Shown in pieces: positions 8,967 through 16,532 of a stretch of 49,840 nt of DNA. The DNA is from JBNARI01 sp049718765 (GTDB lineage: Bacteria > Bacillota > Sulfobacillia > DUMF01), in contig JBNARI010000016.1 in the NCBI GenBank assembly GCA_049718765.1, forward strand, positions 1 to 49,840. Direction: 5' to 3'. Position 1 is the stretch's first letter. Each line of letters opens with the position of its first letter. Both the position numbers and the translations under genes were made by a program. The notes beneath the pieces are model-generated. The model did no database searches and was not told the DNA's origin. It worked only from the letters and a program-made list of their open reading frames with translations.

Positions 8967-9221
8967 GTGAAGGTGCTAGTGAGGTTGCACGGTTACATTG
9001 CATCTGAGTGCGGGGTTGATTCCCTTGAGCTTGACGGGCTGAGGGGTGACGAGTGCGTCAAGGACATCCTGGCAATGGTCCGCCGGCGACTCAAGAGCCC
9101 AGAGGATGAGTTGGGATCCCTTGAGCCTTTGGTGACGATCAACTTCCTGATTGCCTCGCCCAACGCCAAGCTCAAGGAGGGAGACGTTGTGGACATTCTG
9201 CCACCCGCGGTAGGTGGCTGA
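8967..9221 (+). CDS. MoaD/ThiS-like sulfur carrier protein
   Basis: An 84-residue ubiquitin-fold protein ending in the Gly-Gly tail (PPAVGG) that is adenylated and thiocarboxylated in MoaD/ThiS proteins. The GDVVDILPP segment just before the tail is typical of MoaD. MoaD with MoaE donates sulfur to precursor Z in pterin-cofactor synthesis. Its place right after the tungsten enzyme gene suggests a specialised copy for that cofactor. GTG 8967 is the natural start, with GGAGG about 20 bases upstream, so the binding site is not optimal. No MoaE or MoeB is in the window. Confidence 0.9.
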   Translation: MKVLVRLHGYIASECGVDSLELDGLRGDECVKDILAMVRRRLKSPEDELGSLEPLVTINFLIASPNAKLKEGDVVDILPPAVGG

Positions 9222-9225
9222 GGGG

Positions 9226-9278
9226 CTCTGCCCGGCTGGGTTCCGCTGCCAGGGGCAGGAACTGTCAGCCGGGCAGAG
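9226..9278. terminator. Long hairpin between convergent genes
   Basis: The arm CTCTGCCCGGCTG (9226-9238) pairs perfectly with CAGCCGGGCAGAG (9266-9278), and inner TTCC/GGAA and TGCC/GGCA pairs extend the stem. It lies between the convergent MoaD-like and glutamate-synthase-like genes and could stop transcription from both sides. No strong T run follows on either strand. Confidence 0.6.
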
Positions 9279-9308
9279 GGGGTCGGCTAGTTTAGATGTA
9301 AGTGCTCC

Positions 9309-10628
9309 TCACACTGCAGCGGCGGACTTGGCCACGTCCGCTGCGGCGCCATAGGCAGGGGCGCCTGCCACCATCAACCCGGTGACTGGCTGCTCCAATC
9401 CAATGAGCTTTGCTCCAGTAATCATAGAGGTGTCCACTGTAAGGGCCCGCACGTCTTCCAGCCCGATGGTGCTGATGGACGAGTGACCTGAAAGCGCTGC
9501 GAGCACCTTCACTTCCTCTGTGAGGGCATTGATGAAGTTGGCCAGTGCTTCACCCGCGGCCTTGAAGTCCAGGGTTTGCCCGGCTCCTTCCCCAGCGATG
9601 CCCTTCGGGCAGCGACCTGTGTCGCACATTTGACACACGGTGCACCCCACTGCAATCATGGCGGCGGAAGCGATTCCCACAGCGTCGGCGCCAAGGGCGA
9701 GCGCCTTGTAAACGTCAGCGCCGTGCCTGACCCCGCCCATCACCAAGAGTTTCACACCCTTCTTCTCTGCGCCAGTGTCCTTCAAGGCGCGCCGGGCTGG
9801 AGCCATTATTCCCAGTGTGGGTATGCCGGCGTGTTCAATCACTATGTGGGGAGCGCAGCCAGTGCCGCCCTCACCGCCATCTATCACGATTGCGTCAGCG
9901 CCCAGTTCCACTGCGAGCCTCGCATCGTCGTAAACCCTAGCGGGTCCAAGCTTTATAAGTACAGGCACCTTGTTCTCGGTGACTGCTCTGATGAGCTGCA
10001 CGTGCTTCTTGAGGTCTTCCACACTGTCCACGTCCAGATGCCTGCATGGGCTTAAGGCGTCGGTGCCCATGGGGATCCCGCGGATCTTGGCGATCTCTGG
10101 GGTGACCTTCTCAGCTAGGAGATGGCCGCCCATGCCTGGCTTTGCACCCTGGCCAATCTTGATCTCAACCGCGTCACCTGACTTGAGGTACGCGGCGCTC
10201 ACGCCGAACCTGCCCGTGGACCACTGTACTACCAGGGAGCCGCCATAGGAGCGGCAAACTTCAAGCTCTTCTGGGAGGAGGCCGCCTTCACCGGTGTTTG
10301 TGAAGGTCCCCACCTTCGAAGCTGCATACGCAAACGCCATCTTCCCAGCCTTGGAAATGGCACCGAAGGACATCGCTGCAATGAATATGGGCGTCTTGAG
10401 CCTAAGAGGCTTTTCCAGCCACTCTCCAATCACCACTTCAGTGTCTACATGCTCCCGGTATTTGTCCACCGCCGGGCTGCCTGCGAGCTGGCTGGGCACA
10501 ATGACCAGGTCATCCAGGGAAGGCAAGGGCCTGTTGGTGCCGAAGCCCCTTGTGGAGTACTTGCCCGTCTTGGCTTTTTGGAGGATCTCGGAAACGGTCT
10601 GGCTGTCCCAAATTGTGCTCTTTGGCAT
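9309..10628 (-). CDS. FMN-binding glutamate synthase-like protein
   Basis: A 439-residue stand-alone glutamate-synthase central/FMN domain. Visible features are the AAMSFGAIS segment, TNTGEGG, the flavin-site region IKIGQGAKPGMGGHL, IDGGEGGTGCAPH, and the 3Fe-4S motif CTVCQMCDTGRCP near residue 325. In full-size GltB this domain makes glutamate from 2-oxoglutarate and ammonia. Here no glutamine amidotransferase domain is fused or adjacent. The preceding gene supplies the GXGXG domain, as in GlxC/GlxD and N-methylglutamate-synthase-type systems. The electron donor is not encoded nearby. ATG 10628 has GGGGGAG just upstream. Confidence 0.85.
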   Translation of the reverse strand: MPKSTIWDSQTVSEILQKAKTGKYSTRGFGTNRPLPSLDDLVIVPSQLAGSPAVDKYREHVDTEVVIGEWLEKPLRLKTPIFIAAMSFGAISKAGKMAFAYAASKVGTFTNTGEGGLLPEELEVCRSYGGSLVVQWSTGRFGVSAAYLKSGDAVEIKIGQGAKPGMGGHLLAEKVTPEIAKIRGIPMGTDALSPCRHLDVDSVEDLKKHVQLIRAVTENKVPVLIKLGPARVYDDARLAVELGADAIVIDGGEGGTGCAPHIVIEHAGIPTLGIMAPARRALKDTGAEKKGVKLLVMGGVRHGADVYKALALGADAVGIASAAMIAVGCTVCQMCDTGRCPKGIAGEGAGQTLDFKAAGEALANFINALTEEVKVLAALSGHSSISTIGLEDVRALTVDTSMITGAKLIGLEQPVTGLMVAGAPAYGAAADVAKSAAAV

Positions 10629-10643
10629 TAAAGTCTCCCCCTT

Positions 10644-11237
10644 TCAAGATCTGGGCGAATAGAACGGGCGCCTGTTGGCCGGTACGATCTTGGTGAAGCG
10701 GTCGGGCTGGACCTCCAGGCCGTACTGAGATGACAAGCTGGAGATGAATGCGATATCCTCATCTTGGAGAGGCACCGCTTTTGCGTTGGGGCCCAGTCCC
10801 TCAACCTTGCCCCCAACGTAAATGGTGCCTCCCACCATCCACGCACCTGTGTCCTTTCCTGAATTGCCGCATACGAGCAGGGTGCCTCCTAGCGCGTACA
10901 GGCCATTGCTGTCTCCGGCGCTGCCACAGACGATCACCGTTCCACCTTTGTTGAGCTGGCACAACCTGCCTCCAGTATTCCCCCGCACCAGCACAGTTCC
11001 ACCATACATGCTGAACCCAAGGCCGTGGGACGCGTCGCCTTCCACCACCACTTCGCCTCCAGTCATGCAGTCCCCAGCAAACCTCCCAGTGCTCCCCTTG
11101 AGCCTGATTCGGGCCGCGGCATTGAGTGCTGCGAAGTAGTCCCCCGCATTGCCCACGAACTCGAGCTCAACGGGTTCCTGGATTCCCACTGCAAGACAGT
11201 CCTCGCCGTCCACCTTCACGCTCTTCATCATCTCCAC
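10644..11237 (-). CDS. Glutamate synthase GXGXG-domain protein
   Basis: The protein is a parallel beta-helix of repeated glycine turns (GSTGRFAGDCMTGG, GDASHGLGFSMYGG, GNTGGRLCQLNKGG, GSAGDSNGLYALGG, GNSGKDTGAWMVGG), the signature of the GltB C-terminal domain. As a separate 197-residue subunit it matches the GlxC/MgsB-like small subunits. It is 15 bases upstream of the FMN-domain gene and surely cotranscribed. GTG 11237 or ATG 11231 both have GGGAGGT upstream. The natural product could be glutamate or an N-substituted glutamate, and the missing amidotransferase leaves the nitrogen donor open. Confidence 0.85.
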   Translation of the reverse strand: MEMMKSVKVDGEDCLAVGIQEPVELEFVGNAGDYFAALNAAARIRLKGSTGRFAGDCMTGGEVVVEGDASHGLGFSMYGGTVLVRGNTGGRLCQLNKGGTVIVCGSAGDSNGLYALGGTLLVCGNSGKDTGAWMVGGTIYVGGKVEGLGPNAKAVPLQDEDIAFISSLSSQYGLEVQPDRFTKIVPANRRPFYSPRS

Positions 11238-11501
11238 TTATACCTCCCTTAAGTAGTTGTGGTTGGATCGGCCGTGGGACCGCCGGGCAAACGAAAACCC
11301 AAGCAGCCCTCGCGAAGTGTTCGCTTCGCGGAACTTGCCGCTTGGGCTTTTGTCCCGGCGGTGTAGTGCGCGGGCGCCGCGCTCTAACGCACGCACACCT
11401 TGTACCGCTTGGTCCAGACCAGAGGTGCTTGGACCTCTGCGGAACCCTAGGTACACTTCCGCATTCAGGGGGATTCAAATATTTTTCCTATTTGTGCATA
11501 A
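11238..11501 (-). promoter_or_regulatory. Long structured 5' leader of the glutamate-synthase-like operon
   Basis: Between the promoter and the gene, about 250 nt of leader fold strongly on the minus strand. From the 5' side there is an AGAGGT/ACCTCT hairpin enclosed by CCGC/GCGG, then a GGTGT/ACACC stem around GTGCG/CGCAC. Next comes a very long hairpin with outer ACCGCCGGG/CCCGGCGGT, middle AGCCCAAGC/GCTTGGG and inner CGCGAAG/CTTCGCG (about 11279-11362). It could be an attenuator or ligand-sensing RNA. No named riboswitch consensus is recognised. Confidence 0.45.
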
Positions 11502-11529
11502 ATTATAAGCACCTATCCAAGAATGTCAA
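11502..11529 (-). promoter_or_regulatory. Sigma-A-type promoter for the glutamate-synthase-like operon
   Basis: On the minus strand TTGACA (11529-11524) and TATAAT (11507-11502) are both perfect consensus boxes with a 16-base spacer. Transcription would start near 11495, giving a leader of about 255 nt before the GXGXG gene. Confidence 0.8.
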
Positions 11530-11804
11530 CCACTTTTTTGATCCATTTTAGAAATCCATTTGGTACCCCCGCATACGCGCATCCAAAACGCCCAGTACCG
11601 GCAGGTATTTTCACAGGTAGGATGGTATAGATCGACAAACAGGGGGATTTCGACTGGACAAATGGCTTATGGCCATTGAGCAAATGGTCTGTATTTTGCC
11701 ACTATTACCATACACCTGGCAGGAGCCCGATATTTGACCCTTTGTGCGTATTCCTGGTACCCAAGTAGCTCTCTTTGCAAGGTGAGTTCTTCTCGAATTG
11801 TTCG
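11530..11804. other. AT-richer intergenic stretch without a gene
   Basis: No credible coding sequence is seen. It separates the glutamate-synthase promoter from the orphan RNA element. The stretch directly 3' of that element on the minus strand (below 11805) would hold any guide sequence if the RNA works as an omegaRNA. Confidence 0.4.
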
Positions 11805-12030
11805 GAGGTCAACTTTCCTATATAACGCTAAACAACCTTACCTTTGTAACCCAGGTACTCGCTGTGCAGGCTCAGACTGAAAACCTTCATTGCCGACGGC
11901 TACCTCCTTCACTGTCTGGCCAGCCCGGTACCCCCATAACGGGGAGGCCCACATCTCCCCGGTTCGGGCCTTCGGCTACAGGGCTGCTTCCCGGCGTTTT
12001 TCCGTCCCTCGGACCCCCGCCCTCGGGCGC
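11805..12030 (-). ncRNA. Orphan copy of the TnpB-associated structured RNA (omegaRNA-like)
   Basis: Read on the minus strand this block is clearly homologous to the RNA after the TnpB gene at 48541-48779. Shared landmarks in the same order are AACGCCGG, GGGGAGATG.GGGCC, CCAGACAGTGA (or CGGTGA), GGAGGTAGCCGTCGGCA, GCACA.CGAG.ACCTG and TTATATAGG.AAA.TTGACCTC, where homology stops. A hairpin present in the other copy (GGAGGG/CCCTCC) is reduced here. No recombinase or tnpB gene is beside it, so it is a solo element: a relic, a non-autonomous copy, or a retained RNA. Confidence 0.65.
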
Positions 12031-12267
12031 ATAGCAGCCAGGCTTAAGAATCCCAACACGAGCACCTTTCGCATGACCCTTGAAAAATGCGCCGTAATTG
12101 GCATTCTATGGCTGCAGAGGCAGGAAGTAAACGAACCTGCCTCGAACCATACCTTGGCGAAACTTTTTATGCTGGTTTCAGGAATTTCTAAGCTTGATTT
12201 AAGCTGAGGATGAAATACTTACGATCGAGCGAAGCCGCAGCACACCATCTAAAGGAGGTGAAATGCG

Positions 12268-12960
12268 TTGACCAGGAAGACCGCAGTTTACGTTGGCCTG
12301 GCATTGCTGCTCGTGCTAGCATTTGTGGGAGTTGGCACTGCCCTTGCACAAACGACTGCTTCAACCAATCCCAGGCAAACTCTGTGGCAGCTGTTCAAGT
12401 CCAAGCTTGCTGCTAACCTGGGCATAGATGAAACCAGGTTGGACCAGGCTTTCAAGGGTGCAGCAGGTGAGGCACTGGATGCTGCCGTGGATCAGGGGTT
12501 GATTGCAAAGGAAAAGGCAGAAAAGATGCGCGAGGCAGTGCAGAACGGGCAGTGGCCATGGTTCTGGGGCGGTCGGGGCTTTGGCGGGCCACGGTTTGGC
12601 AACTTCTGCAACGAGCTTGCAGGGGCACTTGGCATGACCTGGCAGGAGCTAATGAACGAGCTGAAGGCTGGCAAGACGTTGGAGGAGATTGCTAAGGCCA
12701 AGGGCCTCACGCTGGACCAGCTCAAGGACAAGTGGCTGGCTTCGGTGCAGGCTGCCCTGGACCAGAAGGTGCAGGAAGGCAAGCTCACCTCTGATCAAGC
12801 GGAGCAAGTGCTGTCCAAGTTGAAGGAAGTGGACCTGTCCAAGGCGCCGTTCTGCAAGGGGCCCTTCGGCAAAGGACCTGGCCAGGGACCCTTCGGAAAG
12901 TTCAAGGGTGGCCGTGGTAGGAACGGCAACGGCCAGAACAACAGCAGCAACCAAACCTGA
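12268..12960 (+). CDS. Secreted helical repeat protein with Gly/Lys/Phe-rich tail
   Basis: The 230-residue product has a signal peptide: basic TRK, then a hydrophobic core to about residue 25 and a likely ALA-Q cleavage after residue 27. Two related helical modules follow (about 45-80 and 115-165) with the pattern LG-(I/M)-x-x-x-x-L and QGLI..EKA or EGKLT.DQA, as in small exported Bacillota proteins of the DUF2680/YckD kind. The last ~45 residues repeat GPFGK-like units, then GGRGRNGNGQNN. TTG 12268 follows AAAGGAGGTGA. An ATG at 12263 overlaps it but reads only Met-Arg-stop. A terminator follows. Function unknown; envelope or metal binding is guesswork. Confidence 0.75.
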   Translation: MTRKTAVYVGLALLLVLAFVGVGTALAQTTASTNPRQTLWQLFKSKLAANLGIDETRLDQAFKGAAGEALDAAVDQGLIAKEKAEKMREAVQNGQWPWFWGGRGFGGPRFGNFCNELAGALGMTWQELMNELKAGKTLEEIAKAKGLTLDQLKDKWLASVQAALDQKVQEGKLTSDQAEQVLSKLKEVDLSKAPFCKGPFGKGPGQGPFGKFKGGRGRNGNGQNNSSNQT

Positions 12961-12986
12961 TCCGAGCAAGCGCCTAAGTAGCTTGG

Positions 12987-13019
12987 GTCGACCTCCCGCA
13001 GCTCACGCGGGGGGTCGAC
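12987..13019 (+). terminator. Hairpin terminator
   Basis: GTCGACCTCCCGC pairs with GCGGGGGGTCGAC around the loop AGCTCAC (one G:T pair), and a short T-containing tail follows. It lies between the exported protein gene and the convergent aldo/keto reductase gene. Confidence 0.65.
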
Positions 13020-13054
13020 GTGTTTATGGGCTGCGGAAGCGTGCAGTGCAGGAG

Positions 13055-13996
13055 TCACACCACTCTTATGGCAAACTCAGGGCAGGCAGCGTTGCAATAA
13101 CCGCAAAGCAGGCATTTGTCCTGGTCGACCACGGCCTTGCCCTCCACCACACTGAGCGCCCCAGCCGGGCACACCTTGGTGCAGTGGCCGCACCCCTTAC
13201 AGAAACTGGCTATGAACAGGCGCTTTCCTAGGGCGCGGGGGCGGCTACCCTTACGTGAAGGGCCCTCAGTGAAGAGTTGGAGAGCTTCCTGCACTTCGGT
13301 GCTGTTTATGCAACCAAGCGCGATTGATTGCACCCCTGGGATGGCACGCACGAACTGAACCGCCTCTTCGAACTGGCCAATGAGCTGGCCTCCGCCAAGG
13401 GCCTTCATGACGTACACCCCTTTGCCCAGACGGCTGGCCTCGCCAATCACCTCAGTCATTTGCCCGACAGTTCCATCCCGAAGGCCAATTCCACTCTTAT
13501 TCACCAGCACCAGTAGCACTTCGATCTCTGGCATCTTGCACGCCTGTGAGGCAACAACCACGCTGTGGGTGGAAAGCCCCACTGCCTTAACCATCCCTTT
13601 GCGCTTGCACTCCAACAGGCAATCCAGCGCTGGCCTTCTCGTTGCAAGCTCATCCAGGCGGTCCACCGAATGCACCAGGAATATGTCCAGCCAGTCGCGA
13701 TTCAGCTCGCGGACAGCCTCGTGTACTGCGTCCTCCATTCCCTGATACGTAAGGCTCTGGCTCTTCGAGGCGATAACCACATCCCCAGCAAAGCCCCTCA
13801 GCGCCTCCCGCAGGTGGGGATAAGTGCGGTAGCTTTGTGCGGTGTCCACGAAATTCACGCCGCCTTCCAGCGCTTCCCGTATGACACGCGCAGCTTCCTG
13901 CACTGGCACGTTTGCCTGGAGGGGTCCAATGGGCAGCGCGCCAAAGCACAGCTCCGTCACGAAGATGCCGGTCCTACCTAGCTCATTTAGTTTCAA
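13055..13996 (-). CDS. Aldo/keto reductase with C-terminal 2x[4Fe-4S] domain
   Basis: The N-terminal ~240 residues are an aldo/keto reductase barrel with NELGRTG at the start, FVDTAQSY (Asp and Tyr), IASKSQ (Lys) and FLVHSVD (His) supplying the catalytic set. The C-terminus carries two ferredoxin motifs, CKGCGHCTKVCP and CLLCGYCNAACP, as in the Fe-S aldo/keto reductase subgroup of anaerobes. The physiological substrate of this subgroup is unclear. The second TTG (13996) is chosen because AGGAGGC lies eight bases upstream. The start overlaps the end of the PIG-L gene by 14 bases, so the two are translationally coupled. Confidence 0.85.
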   Translation of the reverse strand: MKLNELGRTGIFVTELCFGALPIGPLQANVPVQEAARVIREALEGGVNFVDTAQSYRTYPHLREALRGFAGDVVIASKSQSLTYQGMEDAVHEAVRELNRDWLDIFLVHSVDRLDELATRRPALDCLLECKRKGMVKAVGLSTHSVVVASQACKMPEIEVLLVLVNKSGIGLRDGTVGQMTEVIGEASRLGKGVYVMKALGGGQLIGQFEEAVQFVRAIPGVQSIALGCINSTEVQEALQLFTEGPSRKGSRPRALGKRLFIASFCKGCGHCTKVCPAGALSVVEGKAVVDQDKCLLCGYCNAACPEFAIRVV

Positions 13997-14753
13997 GGGC
14001 AACGCCTCCTGTGACCAACCTGAATGACTCCGCGAAGGCCATGCCGGCGGCCTTACCGGTTGCGGCGTTCCTTCGCCCAAGCATGGACTGGGCGCTTCTC
14101 TGGAATCCTTGGCTTTCGTGGGCCGCAATTGCAGCAAGCTTTACCTCAATAGTGTCGCTTATGTCTACCAGTGCATTTGGCCGCCTGCTGTGGAACAACA
14201 TGAGCACGGGCCTGTTGCCCGGAGTATCACCCAAGGATTCCCAAACCCTGTACACCGCCCAGCCTATGGCCTGGTGGTCGGGATGGATGTATGGCAGCGC
14301 GGGGTACTGGGAGTCGAAACTCAGCACCACTTCTGGTTGGGTTTCTAGCCAGATCTGGCGCACCCTGTCTTCCAAGTCCTCCTGGGCAGAAAGACCCCTG
14401 TCAGGGAGCCCCCACATTTCCAAGCGGGTGTACCCAGCCAGCTGTGCTGCCCTCTGTTGTTCCGACTGGCGCAGCTTGCCCAGGTCTACGTGGGAACCCC
14501 GGCCCTTTTCGCCATTGGTGGCTACCACCACGGTGACCGTTGCGCCAGCTCGAAGGAACTTGACAAGAGTGCCCGCTGCGTACCACTCTGCGTCGTCAGG
14601 GTGGGCGCCCAGGAGGAGCACCCTCTTGGCATTCCCCACAAGGTCCCATGCCTTCTTGGCCTGCTCGATGTCGTTAAGCCGGTTGGGTTGTCTAATCAAG
14701 TAGGACAGCCCCAGCAGCACAACTAGGACTGTCACCAGGATCCACTTAACCAT
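13983..14753 (-). CDS. Membrane-anchored PIG-L family deacetylase
   Basis: The N-terminus (VKWILVTVLVVLLGLSYLI) is a single membrane anchor or uncleaved signal. The zinc site of PIG-L/LmbE deacetylases is clear in LLLGAHPDDAEW near residue 50 and in IHPDHQAIG near residue 155. These enzymes remove N-acetyl groups from GlcNAc-type conjugates, for example in thiol or glycoconjugate synthesis. ATG 14753 is used; GTG 14762 in frame is possible, and AGGAACAGG lies upstream of both. It forms a two-gene unit with the aldo/keto reductase. The extracytoplasmic location suggested by the anchor favours a cell-wall sugar substrate, which is inference. Confidence 0.85.
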   Translation of the reverse strand: MVKWILVTVLVVLLGLSYLIRQPNRLNDIEQAKKAWDLVGNAKRVLLLGAHPDDAEWYAAGTLVKFLRAGATVTVVVATNGEKGRGSHVDLGKLRQSEQQRAAQLAGYTRLEMWGLPDRGLSAQEDLEDRVRQIWLETQPEVVLSFDSQYPALPYIHPDHQAIGWAVYRVWESLGDTPGNRPVLMLFHSRRPNALVDISDTIEVKLAAIAAHESQGFQRSAQSMLGRRNAATGKAAGMAFAESFRLVTGGVALETK

Positions 14754-14824
14754 TGGCGACACCTGTTCCTAATAATACAACGCGATGTGCCCAGGTCTCC
14801 AGGGGATTTACGTGGCGGACGGTG

Positions 14825-15016
14825 TCAAGCAATTGTAGCCCCACGAAGGGCTGCTAGCCTCACCAGTTGCTCGAAAACGGCCCTACTTGTGGCCTTGAGC
14901 GTTCGAGTCAGCTGGGCCACCGGCCCTCGAAGCGCGGGAAGGTTATCTAGCACCTTCCCAACTACGCGCTTCAGCTGCTCACGCTCCTGGCTCAGACTTG
15001 GAACGCACGCCTTCAC
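14825..15016 (-). pseudogene. Remnant of an unrecognised gene, duplicated at 29269-29385
   Basis: A 63-codon open stretch encodes DNLPALRGPVAQLTRTL then KATSRAVFEQLVRLAALRG. Nearly the same peptide is encoded on the plus strand at about 29269-29385, with roughly 80% or better DNA identity by eye over about 75 bases. No start context or family is recognised. The two copies lie in opposite orientation about 14 kb apart and flank the lysine operon and the pseudogene cluster. A transposase or prophage tail fragment is possible. Confidence 0.4.
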
Positions 15017-15381
15017 TCTCCGTGGGCTGACACCAAATTGTTCAACGCAAGCTTACCGCACCGATTTCCCGTTTGGCTGCATCGCCTTGGGCTGTGCCAT
15101 CTGGCCAATCCCTTAACTTCGACCGCAGCTTACTCTCACGACCAAACCCTGCCACTATCTACCTGTCCAGATGGAAGAGCTTCAGCACAAACACGCTCTT
15201 TGGAATGACCTTTAACACCTTCTTAACCCACGCTGCTCCGTCACCACAGATGAATAGCCTCTGGCCATTGTCGAAGTAGTGAGGTGCGATTTCTGGCTTG
15301 TCTAATCAGACCGTGAAAGGAGTTGCACCTTGACTGCAAGTCCTGCTGCACTGGGTTTGGCCCTAAACTGCGAAATTACTA
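15017..15381. other. Intergenic DNA before the lysW promoter
   Basis: No coding sequence, RNA gene or repeat is recognised in this stretch. Confidence 0.4.
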
Positions 15382-15409
15382 TTGACTTGGTAAGAAGCAG
15401 TAGTAAACT
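15382..15409 (+). promoter_or_regulatory. Probable sigma-A promoter of the lysW operon
   Basis: TTGACT (15382-15387) and TAAACT (15404-15409) are spaced by 16 bases in an AT-rich stretch. Another possible -10 box, TATACT, overlaps the downstream side. The first gene starts 65 bases later. Confidence 0.5.
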
Positions 15410-15473
15410 ATACTAAAGTAACGCATATTTATACAACAGGTGACTTGCTCACCGTGAAGATGGAGGGGTAACA

Positions 15474-15635
15474 GTGCTTAGTTGTCCTGAATGTGGGGCC
15501 CAATGGCAGGCAGATGGGCTGGTAAAGGGCGAAATCGTAACGTGCCCCGACTGCGGGGTTGAACTGGAAGTTGTGAGCTTGGAACCTCTGGAGCTTGCGC
15601 TTGCACCCGAAGAGGAAGAGGACTGGGGCGAATGA
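15474..15635 (+). CDS. lysW: LysW amino-group carrier protein
   Basis: A 53-residue acidic protein with a zinc knuckle of two CPxC pairs (Cys 4, 7, 24, 27) and the C-terminal EDWGE motif at residues 49-53, diagnostic of LysW. The terminal Glu side chain is joined to the alpha-amino group of 2-aminoadipate or glutamate. LysW then carries the intermediate through phosphorylation, reduction and transamination. GTG 15474 has GGAGGGG upstream. The stop overlaps the LysX start (ATGA). The gene is easily missed because of its size, but its motif and position at the head of the operon make it certain. Confidence 0.95.
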   Translation: MLSCPECGAQWQADGLVKGEIVTCPDCGVELEVVSLEPLELALAPEEEEDWGE

Positions 15636-16525
15636 GGCTTGGCGTGCTCCTCTCACGGGTGAGGCATGACGAAAAGCTTCTGTTCCAGTCGCTCGACAGG
15701 AAGGGCGTGGACTGGACCATCATAGACGACAGGGCGTTCACAGTGGAGCTGCCTGGGGCGGTGCCCAAGGTGGACCTGGTGCTGGTGCGTTCCCTCAGCC
15801 AGTCCAGGGCGTTCTACGCCGCTGGTGCCCTGAACGCGCTGGGGGTTGCCACGCTCAACCCCGCCAGCGTGATCCATGCTTGTAACGACAAGCTGGTGTG
15901 CAGTGCCCTGTTGGTCAAAGCAGGGGTGCCCACACCCCGCACTGGCCTGGCGTTCACTGCGTCCAGTGCCCTTGAGCTCATAGAGCAATGGGGTTACCCT
16001 GTGGTGGTGAAGCCAGTGGTTGGCTCCTGGGGAAGGCTCCTTGCCAAGATCAACGACAGGGACGCCGCCGAGGCGCTGCTCGAGCACAAAGAGGTGTTGG
16101 GCTCTTACCACCACTCCATATTCTACGTGCAGGAGTTCGTGAGGAAGCCCGGCCGGGACATCCGCGTGGTTGTGATTGGAGGCGAGCCCGTGGCGGCCAT
16201 GTACAGGAATTCTACCCACTGGATAACCAACGCTGCCCGGGGCAGCCAGTGCACCCCGTGTGCCATTTCCCGGGAAATTGCCCAAATTGCCTGCAGCGCG
16301 GCTGAGGCTGTTGGGGGCGGGGCGCTGGCTGTGGACATCCTAGAGAGCGAGCGGGGTCTGCTGGTGACCGAAGTGAACGCCACAATGGAGTTCAAGGCCT
16401 TGACTGAGGCCACGGGAGTGGACGTGGCGGGCCGCCTGGTTGACTACGCCTTTAGCCTGGCTCGAGCAGGGGAAAAACAGGCGAGTGAGGCTGTTGGCTT
16501 GCCACATCCCATGGGCACGAGGTGA
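15632..16525 (+). CDS. lysX: LysX-type LysW-glutamate/aminoadipate ligase
   Basis: This ATP-grasp ligase (297 residues) shows the family core VVKPVVGSWGRLLAKI, the FYVQEFV strand, RDIRVVVIGG, and the metal-binding end LVTEVNATMEFKAL. It attaches the alpha-amino group of 2-aminoadipate (lysine route) or glutamate (ornithine route) to the C-terminal Glu of LysW. Which substrate is used depends on a few active-site residues that I cannot resolve by eye. The start codon overlaps the lysW stop by four bases, and lysY follows seven bases downstream. Confidence 0.93.
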   Translation: MRLGVLLSRVRHDEKLLFQSLDRKGVDWTIIDDRAFTVELPGAVPKVDLVLVRSLSQSRAFYAAGALNALGVATLNPASVIHACNDKLVCSALLVKAGVPTPRTGLAFTASSALELIEQWGYPVVVKPVVGSWGRLLAKINDRDAAEALLEHKEVLGSYHHSIFYVQEFVRKPGRDIRVVVIGGEPVAAMYRNSTHWITNAARGSQCTPCAISREIAQIACSAAEAVGGGALAVDILESERGLLVTEVNATMEFKALTEATGVDVAGRLVDYAFSLARAGEKQASEAVGLPHPMGTR

Positions 16526-16532
16526 CCAAAGG

